From positions 1 to 28,342 of the IMG/VR virus record IMGVR_UViG_3300020445_000051: DNA of 28,342 nt, one strand, 5' to 3'. Source of the DNA: a virus. Below, in pieces: positions 8,416 through 17,695 of this stretch (positions within the stretch are counted from its first letter, which is position 1; each line of letters opens with the position of its first letter). The notes under the pieces are model-generated. The model was not told where the DNA came from. It searched no databases and worked only from the letters and a program-made list of their open reading frames with translations. Position numbers and translations under genes: made by a program.

Positions 8416-8665
8416 TTTCTTTATTAAGTAGAAGTTTCAGTAGGTCTTTGACATCGCCTATATCAGATTTTAACCCATCTACGTCAGTTTGTAAAGTAGT
8501 AAAATCTTTTTTCTTAGCTTGCCTTGCCTCATATTGTGCCATGTACTCATCGTACTTGGTCATATTACAATTGACAATTGCATTTGATTCTGGATCACGA
8601 TACCACCCATCCTGTCCTTCAACAGGAATGAGTTCATCGGTAAAGTTAATTTTATTGTCAATCAT
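8396..8665 (-). CDS. Small protein with C-terminal coiled coil, 89 residues, function unknown
   Basis: The N-terminal half carries a compact motif 'GWYRDPESNAIVNCN' followed by TKYDEYMAQYEARQAKKKD. The C-terminal half (residues about 54-82, TLQTDVDGLKSDIGDVKDLL) reads as a coiled coil. I associate the '(Y)RDPxxxAIxNxxxxxYxxY' plus coiled-coil layout with small unnamed proteins in the late regions of marine T4-like phages. Its ATG overlaps the stop of the DUF4815 gene in an ATGA junction, and it has no Shine-Dalgarno of its own, so it is probably translated by reinitiation. A virion or assembly role is inferred only from position. Confidence 0.85.
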   Translation of the reverse strand: MIDNKINFTDELIPVEGQDGWYRDPESNAIVNCNMTKYDEYMAQYEARQAKKKDFTTLQTDVDGLKSDIGDVKDLLKLLLNKENDSNSN

Positions 8666-11600
8666 TTAGCAAGTGCAATAGCACGGAAGTCAGAGATCAA
8701 AGGAACACGAGCTTGGTTTGTAGAACGCATTACAATTTTAACTTGCATTGCATTGAAGTTCAAACCTTTCACTTCATATTCATAGTCTTTCCAAAGTTCC
8801 TCTTCTGTAGCAGTTGAGTTATAATTTGTTTGATAACCCATGTTGACCCACTGTTGCTCATCTATGTTACCAGTTGATCCAACAGGAACAACCTTATAAT
8901 AGATTGAGATAGTAGTGTCAGGATGTCTACTAGCAGCGAACGAAACCGTCAAAGCAGTTGCCTTGGTTGCGAGTTTAGTTAGACGTGTAATGTATATAGC
9001 TTCGTTTGGATCACCCTTTGCTACGGTTGACCAGTCTGTATTTGTACTGAATCCACTGTCTCCACTCTGCATATAATAACCAGATCCACTAGTACTAGAA
9101 CTAACAATATTGTTGATTCTATTAGAGGTGGTAATTAGAGAAGAACGGTCAAGGTCAATAACAGGTGATACATTATCAGACTCACTAGTTAATATACATT
9201 CCATAGTGAATGATTTATTACCACTCAATTCATTATCTTCATTCAACTTGGAGCATATAATACGAGGTGTTGGGAAGACATTTTGCTCATTTAAAATAAT
9301 ATCTTCAAATACACCATCATTTATAAATGACTGTTGAGTCATATTTGCTGCCTTACCATCATTCATTGACGTACCAGTAACAGTATTACATCTAGCACGA
9401 ATTTCGGTCTTAGGTAGAACCATAGTCTTCATGTTAGGTGTCAATACTTCAAATGGTAAGTTCTGAGTTGCAACACCAAATAGACCACCTGAACGTATGC
9501 CAGCAGTAGCGACAGAATCCAAGTGAAGCATATAAGTGTCCATAGTAGGACAAGAGATTGAGGTATGTACCTTATTAATTTCTGTTAGAGGAACACCATC
9601 AATGTTGTAACAGAATATTGGTTCTGCATTAGCATGAGCAGCAGCCGTAGTACCACCAGCACCTCTACCAGCAGCATTAGGAACTGTGATGGTCTTTCCA
9701 TCACTAGAAATTCCACTATACTGAATAATTTCATCTTCAATTTTTAAGTAACCAGGATTACTTACAGAGATTGCAACACCGTTAACTATCTGATGGAATA
9801 CACCAGCAGACTCAACACTAATTGAAAGTGCGTCAGCAGCAAGAGCAGATGTCAATACAGTTGGAGCAATCTCAGATGTAATACCTGAAATTTCAACGTT
9901 GTTTCCACGATCATGCATACCGTGGTTCTGATGATAGATCCAGCACTCACGTTCTGCATTATTATATGTTGGTTGTGCAACTGGGTATGCGTTAACACTA
10001 TCACCAACGGCAGTAACACCACCACTAGCGTGTGAAGTAGCAAATGCACCAGCAGCAGTACTATTTTCTTGGTCAATTTGATCGTTAGCAGGATCAAATA
10101 CACCACTTACATAACGAACTGTTAATTGTGAAGGAACACCTGATGAACCTTCAGTAAATCCTGTAATTTGTGCTCTAGTAGAACTAGAAGATCCAACAAC
10201 CCATCCACCTTCAACATTATTACCTGCATCAGGAACAGTGAATGTACCTGTAACAGGGTGTGTTAGATATAAAGTAGCAGTAGCAGCAGAAGATACGATA
10301 CCTTGTACTGTATTACCAGAGTTGTCTATAGATCCTGATAACCACGATCCTTTAATATCAGTAATAGTAATTGTGTCAGGGTCAGTTGTACTATTGAATG
10401 CTGTAACAGTTGCTTCAGCGTTAGTAGTTTCTTGATACAGACGAGCACCAACTGATATAGTATAGTTAGTACCAGTAGCAAGTGTTAGAACCTGTTGAGG
10501 TTTCAATGTCTGAACTGGGTTCTCAACTAGAGTATGTGAACCAGCATTTGCTAATCCAAGTTCTGCGTTTTCAAACTTAGCAAGACCACCAGCACTAGTA
10601 TCAAACTTAGCACGGTAAATTGTAAACTTCAAATCTTCGTACTGGTCAGCAGTCCACGTAGATGCGTTCTGTGACTTGAATAGTACACCAGCGTAAGGCT
10701 GTTCTGATATAGTTCTATCTCCACCAATCTCTAGGTCTCCCATTCGGGATATCCAGATAGTATATTCGTTAGAGTCAGATAATAGAACGAAACAATATTC
10801 AGTTGACTGCTGAATATAAACAGGTGCTTGGAATACAAACGTTGTTGATACAGCAGCATTATCAGAAATTTCAACATCCTCTGGGTTTAAACTAACGTCA
10901 GAGAAAGGTAGAATAACTTTAGAAGGATAACCATTTTCCATAGCACGAATCTGCATGGAGATTGGAATGTTCTTATCCTTACTTCCAAAGAATACGTCAA
11001 CCTTAGTTAAGAATACTCCACCCTCAGTGTCAACAATAAAGGATTGTGCAACAGGGTCATACCAACCAATCTGTCTAACCTCAGTTCTAGTAGATCTAAC
11101 AGTACGACTATCTGTAACAGTATCCATAACGACTTGAGCGTTACGTATTGAGTGGATAGTCTCTTGAACGGTAGTTAAAGTACCTCTTGCTGTAAAGTTT
11201 GCTTCAGCAGATGAATCAACTGTACCTGGAACTAGAGAGTTCTTTTCACTAGATGTAAATCTAATTTGTCTAATACCAGTTGCCCAACGTGGGTTAACGT
11301 TCTTAACTGGAGGTGGTATAAAGAAACAACCTCTAGCATATCCACGCTTATCGGTAATAAGACGACGATCTTTAACAACAGCACGAGCACCAGATGTCTG
11401 TCCTATCAATACTTCTCCTACCTGAATATTACCTCTTGCTTTGTTATTGGTAATCTTTGCCATCTGTGCAGCATTGTGGTTTAACAATGGTGTCTGAGAT
11501 GAATAGGATGATGGTAGTGCAGCATCATCAGTTGAATATGGGTTAGTGTCATATACACTATTAGGTTTCAAAACTTTCAAACGAACGTCTGAAGTCATAC

Positions 11601-14600
11601 CTTTAACAATTTCACCAACAACAAATGGTGTTTCATTTGTTCTAGCATCTTCAGTTGAGTTCTTAACTAACTCAATCAGTTTAGGAGTAATATAGTTACT
11701 AATCTTTTTCTTATCAAAGAAAGCATAAAGTCTTGTCTTAGGCTTAGCACGAGTAATAGTATAACGAATATTTCTGGATCTCATCCAAGGAATATTGGTT
11801 TGTGATAGAATTGAATCACCCTGTGATTGCCTTGTAATCTTAGGTACAACACGAGTTCTGATACCTAAACGAGTTTGGTTGTTAGTAACAGTAAACTCAC
11901 GACGTTGGTGTAGATAGAATAGACCTTGAGAACGACCAGCGTGACCCAATCTACCTAATCTACGACCACCACCTAGGTTAGTTCTAGAACGGAAGTTACG
12001 AGTAGATCTTACTCTTTCACCAGTCCAGTTAGTTGTCCAACCAGTCCACTGAGTAGGAGAAAATCCATTCTTATCAACGTTAAGATCTCTTGATACTTGT
12101 GAGAAGTCACCTTCAACGTTCTCAACACGAGCAGGTAGACGCTTGATGTCAACCCAGTCATCAGAGGATGGAAGAAGGTCAACACGTCCAATGAATGTGA
12201 ATACGTTAAATGGGTTTACGTTCTCAAGTCTTGAAGCATATGGTTGCTCAATAATCTGTTCAGATTCATAAGGAAGAGTAGCAACTAATGCCTCATCAAC
12301 ATCATCTATATCCCAAGGAGTTAACATAATACCTGTTGAGGTAGTAGCATTAAACTCCAATGGGCAGTTATTGGTATAGTGAGAAGGTCTTAAATATCCA
12401 TTCTGTATATCAATAGATGCTTTATAATCTTCGTTTAAAATGTCACCAATAGTATGGTCAGTAAAGTCATCTACAACATAACCATTCTTAAATCTGTTTA
12501 AACCATCTTCATCGTAAGTAGTAGCATTCTGAGTCTCAGTTTCTAAAAGAGATAGTGAAGTATAGTATTCAACGTTATCTAATCTAGTTTCAATGTTACC
12601 AATGTCACGCATTGTATAACGTCTGTTATTCTCAACCTCTACTAAAATATCTCTTTCTGGATCATAGCAATATGGTTTATGTTCAAGAACTGCCAAGAGC
12701 ATTGCTGAGTCCATATGGTCAGGTTCTTGAGGTTCCTCAGCAGACTTACCTCTAACAATAGTAAATTCTCCATCATGTGTAAGGAATAATTTATCAATTC
12801 TTGGTAGATAATAATCAAAGTCACATCGGAATGATGTGCCAGTATCCATTATATCAAAGACAGTTGAAGTAGCATCAAAGACACGGGATTCAAAGTCAAA
12901 ACAAGTACAAGTCACATAGTATGGGTTTCCAACTGTACCAGAACCATTAGCAAGTTCTTTAACACCTGGACGGAAATCAATTGTATCACGTAAGAACATA
13001 ATACCGCCTTCTGGTTTCCAGTTAGGAATCTCAGAATAATCTATACCAACATATGACTGAGCATTAAAGTAGTCTCCTGAAGACTCATGCTTGAAGTAGT
13101 CAAATACAACTGCTAATTGATGTCTTGGTTGCGAATAAGATCTTCCACGAACAAGTCTTGATACATCATAGTAATAAGAATCTTGTCCTGGTTGTAGGTT
13201 GAACTGTACAGTGATATCTGTTGATCCATTCTCAATTGCACCATCAGCATCAGAAACAAATGCTTGAATTGTTTCAGAGTTACTATTAACACCTGTTACA
13301 AGTTCACCAGGTATGAATGTACCATCAAGAACTACATGGTATAATTTTAGTGTTGAAGAAACAAAGTCTACAACTGTTGCACGAGCACCAGAAGTTGTAC
13401 CTTCAATAATAGTACCAGTTGCAAAGAATGCTGTTTCAACTAGAGTTACAAAAGGAACCTTAGCAGCTTCACCATCTAGTGATTCATATACTGCATGAAT
13501 CTTATAAACGTCATTTAAACCAAATGTAATTTCCTCGTCTTCAATACGGGTTCCGTACTTGTTACTATAACCTAATCCAAATAATTGTTGATCCTGCTTA
13601 GTTCTAGTCTTATTGACTGCCATAACTTGCATCTTAGATGCAGTTTTAATTTTACGTTGGACTACAGACTTAGATAATGCAACTGTGGCTTTAATAGAAG
13701 TAATATTCTTAAGTCCAGTATTAGCACCACCTGGAGATGTTAACGTAGCAGTTTGTCTATCAGCACCAAATGTAATTGCAATAGTACCTGCATTAACAGC
13801 AGCTTCCATATCAATCTTAGTACCAGGACCAGCGTAGTCGTTGTTACTACCACCACCTGTGTCAATAGTTACTACAAAGTTATCATTGGAGAATGTTTCA
13901 AACTGTTCATTCTCACCAAGAGTAATTGTTGTACCACCATTATTAATACTGGTAGCATTGTAACTTCTATAAACTGTGAAGGACTCGTCAGAAATTGACT
14001 TAATGGAGTGCTTCGGCATGTCAATGGTAAGGTTACCATTCTGATAATTCTTGAGGAATACTCTAGGTCTCATACGACCTACTTGCTGATAATCTCCATC
14101 TACAACAGTACCTATCTTATCTGCACCATCACATAATACAGTCTGAGCACCTGGTGTACCAAATATAACATTGGTTCCACTATTCTTATTAGCAGCAGTA
14201 ACGTTAATATCAGATTGATTAACTTTCTCTGCTCTAAATGTATTGTTACCTACTTCATCAGATAGACCTACAGTTAGAACTTCACCTGGTCTTATATCTG
14301 AAGCATAGTTAGATGCAAATCCAGTCAGTTTTGTAGTAGGTATACTACCTGTCAATACAACATTATGAGTTGAACCTTCAATCTGTTCAACAGTATTCAA
14401 TAGAAGGTCAGCAGTAAATACTACTTGTGATGATAATGAAAGATCAGCACGTCCTACAACAGAACGAGTATCAGTAAATTCATATTCCCACAAAGCAGAA
14501 ATAGATGTTAATGATACACCATCCAATTCAATAGCTTCTCCTTGTCTAAATCTACCTTTAACGTCTGTTAATTGAATAGTAGTTGTACTAATAGCACGAA

Positions 14601-16116
14601 TAGATCCTATAGCACCTGAAGAAGCACCTCTAACGATCATTCCAGTCTCATTAAGAGTGGCAGATACATCAGCAGCAGTATTTAATACTGTATACATTTG
14701 CACGTCAAAGATATGCAATTCATTACCTTCAGTAGCACCAGCAATACCACCATTAGTAAGGTTATTGCTTAACTGTGCACATCTTGCAAAACCAATTATA
14801 TTACCTTGAGGTGTACCTTCACCAGCAACATCCCAGTCATCACGTAATTCAAGTACTTGATAGTTATAAGTTACGTTTGGTCCTGTAAGTAATGGCCAAC
14901 CATATATGTTAGTAACTAGAACTGACTGTGCAAGTTCAAATGGAATAATTGTATTCTGAACTGCCTTAGTATCTCTTGCTTTTGGAATATCAACATAAGT
15001 TGGTGCAAGGGTATGAAGTCTATAACCTCTTACATACGCTTTACCTGGAGCAATCTCAGCAGCAATATATTCATCAGATGCTGCTAGTCCAGCATCAGAA
15101 CTTTCATCCTGTTGATACACACCATTATTAAATCCATCATCCTTATGCTCACGCATAGTGATGTCAAAAGTATCAAGAGCATAGTCTCCAGACTCTTCGT
15201 AAGTACGAATAGCCATTGATCTTTCAAGTTCTGAGTATGCAGTCTTTTCTACAAACTCTTGTACCTTAGAGTTCTTAAGACGCAACAATTCTATAAAGTT
15301 TTTATCCGAGTCATCGTCTATTGCTTTCTTAACCAGAGTAGTTCTAATTCTAAATCTATGACCACCTGGAGCAGAGTAGTTTGACGTACCTGCTGCGTTA
15401 TCATTTAGAGTTGGATCATCCTCAGAGGTAATAATTGATTCTGATACCTCAAGTCCTACTCTATATGATGGAGTGTTTGTATACTGGTCTAGAATAATAT
15501 AACCAGTAGGAACATCAACAAAATATCCACGAATGAAATATACACCTTCGTTAATATATGCTGCTGAAGCAGTTGCAGTAGCACCATCTGGTAACATCTG
15601 AGCGAAAGGTGAACCCATTTCAATCAGTGTAGTACCAAAAGTGATGTCAGCATCTGCCATCAACTGTTCATTATTTTTAAATTGTTTAACATCTGTATCA
15701 GAAGTAGAGTCAGCAGAATCAATATACTTAACGTATAGTGTAATATACCCCTTGTCTGATATAGTTGATGATATAGAATATAATACTTTTGCCTTAATAC
15801 CTGTTGTAACACCAGTAATTAACTTACCTGTCAACTGTTCCCTATACAACTCAACGTCAGCCCCTAAGAAGTTTTGTTGTAAAAGAATAGCAGAAACATT
15901 TAAGTCATAACCAATTTGACCAGGTATAACCATCGCACCTTCTTTAAAGAAGTGCGTTCCCATGTTCTCAATCTGATTCTGCATGATTGATTGCATGGTC
16001 GTGAGTTCACGAGCCTGGATTGGAAACCCTGGTCGGAACAACACCTTATAAAAATTTTTATCCTTGTCAAAGTCGTCGTAATACGGCGTGACATTCAGGT
16101 TAGTATTCTGTGGCAT
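8662..16116 (-). CDS. DUF4815-family giant virion structural protein, 2484 residues
   Basis: The N-terminus (residues about 5-66) has the DUF4815 signature: NVTPYYDDFDKDKNFYKVLF, then RPGFPIQARELTTMQSIMQN, then GTHFFKEGAMVIPG. The middle holds 'RDIGNIETRLDNVEYYTSLS' (near residue 1165), a basic strand-rich zone with TRAKPKTRLYAFFDKKK (near 1460), and 'VFFGSKDKNIPISMQIR' with NGYPSKVILPF (near 1700), all features I know from large structural proteins of marine T4-like phages. At least four 'TSGA' type modules are scattered through it. It follows gp8 by 14 bases, the place where T4 has gp9 and gp10, so a baseplate wedge or periphery role is likely. The start at 16116 is the only plausible one; no clear Shine-Dalgarno or late promoter precedes it, so it probably rides on the gp8 transcript. 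Equivalence to T4 gp10 is unproven. Confidence 0.9.
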   Translation of the reverse strand: MPQNTNLNVTPYYDDFDKDKNFYKVLFRPGFPIQARELTTMQSIMQNQIENMGTHFFKEGAMVIPGQIGYDLNVSAILLQQNFLGADVELYREQLTGKLITGVTTGIKAKVLYSISSTISDKGYITLYVKYIDSADSTSDTDVKQFKNNEQLMADADITFGTTLIEMGSPFAQMLPDGATATASAAYINEGVYFIRGYFVDVPTGYIILDQYTNTPSYRVGLEVSESIITSEDDPTLNDNAAGTSNYSAPGGHRFRIRTTLVKKAIDDDSDKNFIELLRLKNSKVQEFVEKTAYSELERSMAIRTYEESGDYALDTFDITMREHKDDGFNNGVYQQDESSDAGLAASDEYIAAEIAPGKAYVRGYRLHTLAPTYVDIPKARDTKAVQNTIIPFELAQSVLVTNIYGWPLLTGPNVTYNYQVLELRDDWDVAGEGTPQGNIIGFARCAQLSNNLTNGGIAGATEGNELHIFDVQMYTVLNTAADVSATLNETGMIVRGASSGAIGSIRAISTTTIQLTDVKGRFRQGEAIELDGVSLTSISALWEYEFTDTRSVVGRADLSLSSQVVFTADLLLNTVEQIEGSTHNVVLTGSIPTTKLTGFASNYASDIRPGEVLTVGLSDEVGNNTFRAEKVNQSDINVTAANKNSGTNVIFGTPGAQTVLCDGADKIGTVVDGDYQQVGRMRPRVFLKNYQNGNLTIDMPKHSIKSISDESFTVYRSYNATSINNGGTTITLGENEQFETFSNDNFVVTIDTGGGSNNDYAGPGTKIDMEAAVNAGTIAITFGADRQTATLTSPGGANTGLKNITSIKATVALSKSVVQRKIKTASKMQVMAVNKTRTKQDQQLFGLGYSNKYGTRIEDEEITFGLNDVYKIHAVYESLDGEAAKVPFVTLVETAFFATGTIIEGTTSGARATVVDFVSSTLKLYHVVLDGTFIPGELVTGVNSNSETIQAFVSDADGAIENGSTDITVQFNLQPGQDSYYYDVSRLVRGRSYSQPRHQLAVVFDYFKHESSGDYFNAQSYVGIDYSEIPNWKPEGGIMFLRDTIDFRPGVKELANGSGTVGNPYYVTCTCFDFESRVFDATSTVFDIMDTGTSFRCDFDYYLPRIDKLFLTHDGEFTIVRGKSAEEPQEPDHMDSAMLLAVLEHKPYCYDPERDILVEVENNRRYTMRDIGNIETRLDNVEYYTSLSLLETETQNATTYDEDGLNRFKNGYVVDDFTDHTIGDILNEDYKASIDIQNGYLRPSHYTNNCPLEFNATTSTGIMLTPWDIDDVDEALVATLPYESEQIIEQPYASRLENVNPFNVFTFIGRVDLLPSSDDWVDIKRLPARVENVEGDFSQVSRDLNVDKNGFSPTQWTGWTTNWTGERVRSTRNFRSRTNLGGGRRLGRLGHAGRSQGLFYLHQRREFTVTNNQTRLGIRTRVVPKITRQSQGDSILSQTNIPWMRSRNIRYTITRAKPKTRLYAFFDKKKISNYITPKLIELVKNSTEDARTNETPFVVGEIVKGMTSDVRLKVLKPNSVYDTNPYSTDDAALPSSYSSQTPLLNHNAAQMAKITNNKARGNIQVGEVLIGQTSGARAVVKDRRLITDKRGYARGCFFIPPPVKNVNPRWATGIRQIRFTSSEKNSLVPGTVDSSAEANFTARGTLTTVQETIHSIRNAQVVMDTVTDSRTVRSTRTEVRQIGWYDPVAQSFIVDTEGGVFLTKVDVFFGSKDKNIPISMQIRAMENGYPSKVILPFSDVSLNPEDVEISDNAAVSTTFVFQAPVYIQQSTEYCFVLLSDSNEYTIWISRMGDLEIGGDRTISEQPYAGVLFKSQNASTWTADQYEDLKFTIYRAKFDTSAGGLAKFENAELGLANAGSHTLVENPVQTLKPQQVLTLATGTNYTISVGARLYQETTNAEATVTAFNSTTDPDTITITDIKGSWLSGSIDNSGNTVQGIVSSAATATLYLTHPVTGTFTVPDAGNNVEGGWVVGSSSSTRAQITGFTEGSSGVPSQLTVRYVSGVFDPANDQIDQENSTAAGAFATSHASGGVTAVGDSVNAYPVAQPTYNNAERECWIYHQNHGMHDRGNNVEISGITSEIAPTVLTSALAADALSISVESAGVFHQIVNGVAISVSNPGYLKIEDEIIQYSGISSDGKTITVPNAAGRGAGGTTAAAHANAEPIFCYNIDGVPLTEINKVHTSISCPTMDTYMLHLDSVATAGIRSGGLFGVATQNLPFEVLTPNMKTMVLPKTEIRARCNTVTGTSMNDGKAANMTQQSFINDGVFEDIILNEQNVFPTPRIICSKLNEDNELSGNKSFTMECILTSESDNVSPVIDLDRSSLITTSNRINNIVSSSTSGSGYYMQSGDSGFSTNTDWSTVAKGDPNEAIYITRLTKLATKATALTVSFAASRHPDTTISIYYKVVPVGSTGNIDEQQWVNMGYQTNYNSTATEEELWKDYEYEVKGLNFNAMQVKIVMRSTNQARVPLISDFRAIALAK

Positions 16117-16130
16117 CTTAGGGACTTATA

Positions 16131-17663
16131 TTAGAATTCAATAACAACTTTAATGTCTTCAATCTGGTCGTTAGCACGAGAAATCGTACGTCTATTATCT
16201 ATGTAGATAAGATTACCAGAGTTAGACTCTATCTCAGGTTTTGCATAACCAGAGGTAAATCTCATACCTAGGTCATATTCGGTGTTGTTAATAACACGAG
16301 AAGAGGTGTTAGGAACAGCAGGGAAGTTCACATCTGGGTCGCCAGAAGCACCAGACGAGGAACCTTGAATGGCATTAGAACCATCAAACTCGTTCAAAGA
16401 ACCAGTAACAGCAGGGAAAATACCATCAACTCTATTTTGATAATACTTAAGAACCTTAGTTGTTGAGTTCCAAGAAATAACCTTACCAGTTGCAGTAACA
16501 GACTGACCACCCACAATACGAGTTTGTGTAATTGTTTCGTCAGGAATGAAGTTACCTTGGAAGGTTGTTGGGAAGATAACTGCTCTTGCAGCAGATAATG
16601 TTAGATCAGAAAGAAGTTCAGTAGTACCATACTTCTTAGGATTAGTGCAAAGACCAATACGACGATAATCGTTATCAATCGGGAAGTCTCCAGCACCTTC
16701 ATCATATGATAGTTTAGCGTTAACCATAACACGGTAAGCACCCACTTCCACTACTGGGTCTTTACCATGACCACCTGGAGGTGGAATGATAACGTCAATT
16801 TGACCACCAGTTCCAGTACCAATACCAGAAACTGAGTTAACGGTTACTTTACCAAAGGAATATCCAGTACCACCAGATGTCACAGTAGCAGAAATAACAC
16901 GACCACCATCAACCACGATGGAAACACGTCCACCAGTTCCATCTCCAGCAATCGCTACGTTATCATATGTACCATTGTTATAACCTGAACCAGATGAAGT
17001 AATGACAACAGTGTCAATTTCACCAGCAACAGCGTTAGAACTTACTGAAGCATCTGAGAATACAGGCATGTAATCAGCAGAGAAGAACTTCAGAACCTGT
17101 GCGACAGGAATAGTATACATATACTTCCAACGATACCCGTCAGAAGTAGTGATGATGGATGTAGAAGTACCAGTAGGTTCAATGGTAGAAGGCTTACCAT
17201 TAGGGTCAGCAGGAGAAGTACCGTTATAAATGCACTTATATACTTGGTAATTGGAGTTAACGACATAGAAGTCAGAGTCATACAACTTAGTAGCACCAGA
17301 CGATGCTGTGTTAGTTGGTGAGTAGTCATGACGATACATGTCATAAGTATAACCCAAACCACCAGTAGTTTGTTCTGGGGGAATCCAGTCAATACGACGT
17401 ACGACTTGAATCGTGTCAGCAGCAAGAACACGCTTCAATGACATCATATCATCGTAAGCATCAGAGAACTCATCAAATGAGTCTACCGCTTGCGGCGGTG
17501 AGTTTTCGTTGTCCCATTCTTGGGGACGACCAATAAAGATGTATAGACGATCTCTATCATCACCCGCAGTTGTGTCACTTGCCAGAGGATCTGGTCCTTC
17601 TAGTGACTTAATAAACTTCTGGGCTGTAAATATTCTAAATTGATCAGTAAGTAGTGCTGCCAT
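16131..17663 (-). CDS. 8: Baseplate wedge protein, T4 gp8-like, with a GSGY-module insertion
   Basis: The 510-residue protein has gp8 landmarks: LYIFIGRPQEWDNE (40-53; T4 gp8 'TIFITFGRSEPW'), a DDMMSLKRVL segment (71-80) followed by RRIDW (89-93), and SDGYRWKYMYTIP (174-186; T4 gp8 'GDGYVWEYLFEIP'). T4 gp8 is a 334-residue dimer in the baseplate wedge. About 80 of the extra residues (214-293) are two 'GSGY/GTGY' beta modules inserted between conserved parts; the sequence then returns with GGHGKDP (297-303). A second addition near 370-415 resembles the 'TSGA' type module. The start is fixed by an in-frame TAG just upstream. A GGAGG at 17682-17678 is the best Shine-Dalgarno in the window but lies 14 bases from the ATG. 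A TATAAATA promoter lies upstream. Confidence 0.87.
   Translation of the reverse strand: MAALLTDQFRIFTAQKFIKSLEGPDPLASDTTAGDDRDRLYIFIGRPQEWDNENSPPQAVDSFDEFSDAYDDMMSLKRVLAADTIQVVRRIDWIPPEQTTGGLGYTYDMYRHDYSPTNTASSGATKLYDSDFYVVNSNYQVYKCIYNGTSPADPNGKPSTIEPTGTSTSIITTSDGYRWKYMYTIPVAQVLKFFSADYMPVFSDASVSSNAVAGEIDTVVITSSGSGYNNGTYDNVAIAGDGTGGRVSIVVDGGRVISATVTSGGTGYSFGKVTVNSVSGIGTGTGGQIDVIIPPPGGHGKDPVVEVGAYRVMVNAKLSYDEGAGDFPIDNDYRRIGLCTNPKKYGTTELLSDLTLSAARAVIFPTTFQGNFIPDETITQTRIVGGQSVTATGKVISWNSTTKVLKYYQNRVDGIFPAVTGSLNEFDGSNAIQGSSSGASGDPDVNFPAVPNTSSRVINNTEYDLGMRFTSGYAKPEIESNSGNLIYIDNRRTISRANDQIEDIKVVIEF
16785..17024 (-). repeat. GSGY module pair inserted in gp8
   Basis: Residues 214-293 of the gp8-like protein contain 'TSSGSGYNNGTYDNV', 'GTGGRVSIVVDGGRVISATV' and 'TSGGTGYSFGKVTV'. 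This is the same consensus as the eight-unit array in the fibre gene (1175-2854), although the genes are otherwise unrelated. Confidence 0.75.
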
Positions 17664-17677
17664 GGCCTATGGGGTTT

Positions 17678-17682
17678 CCTCC
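17678..17682 (-). promoter_or_regulatory. Shine-Dalgarno GGAGG of gp8 at unusual spacing
   Basis: GGAGG is followed by 14 bases (AAACCCCATAGGCC) before the ATG, against a usual 5-9. The in-frame TAG at 17669-17667 excludes an earlier start. Most other starts in the window lack any strong purine box. Confidence 0.55.
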
Positions 17683-17686
17683 GTTT

Positions 17687-17694
17687 TATTTATA
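17687..17694 (-). promoter_or_regulatory. T4-type late promoter TATAAATA upstream of gp8
   Basis: TATAAATA begins two bases after the stop codon of the upstream 1145-residue gene and ends 23 bases before the gp8 ATG. A start about six bases downstream would keep the GGAGG box near the 5' end of the message. Confidence 0.75.
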
Positions 17695-17695
17695 C

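Noticed and set aside
8400-8669. Plus-strand 89-codon frame opposite the small genes
   Set aside because: It is almost exactly antisense to the 89-residue minus-strand gene, whose ATGA junction, composition and coiled coil support the minus strand.
13753-13998. Plus-strand Cys/Ser/Thr-rich frame inside the DUF4815 gene
   Set aside because: It is antisense to a well-supported coding region with no independent start signal or family match.
16117-16130. TAATATAAG near the DUF4815 gene start as a late promoter
   Set aside because: It does not fit NATAAATA, and the gap of 14 bases leaves no room for a leader.
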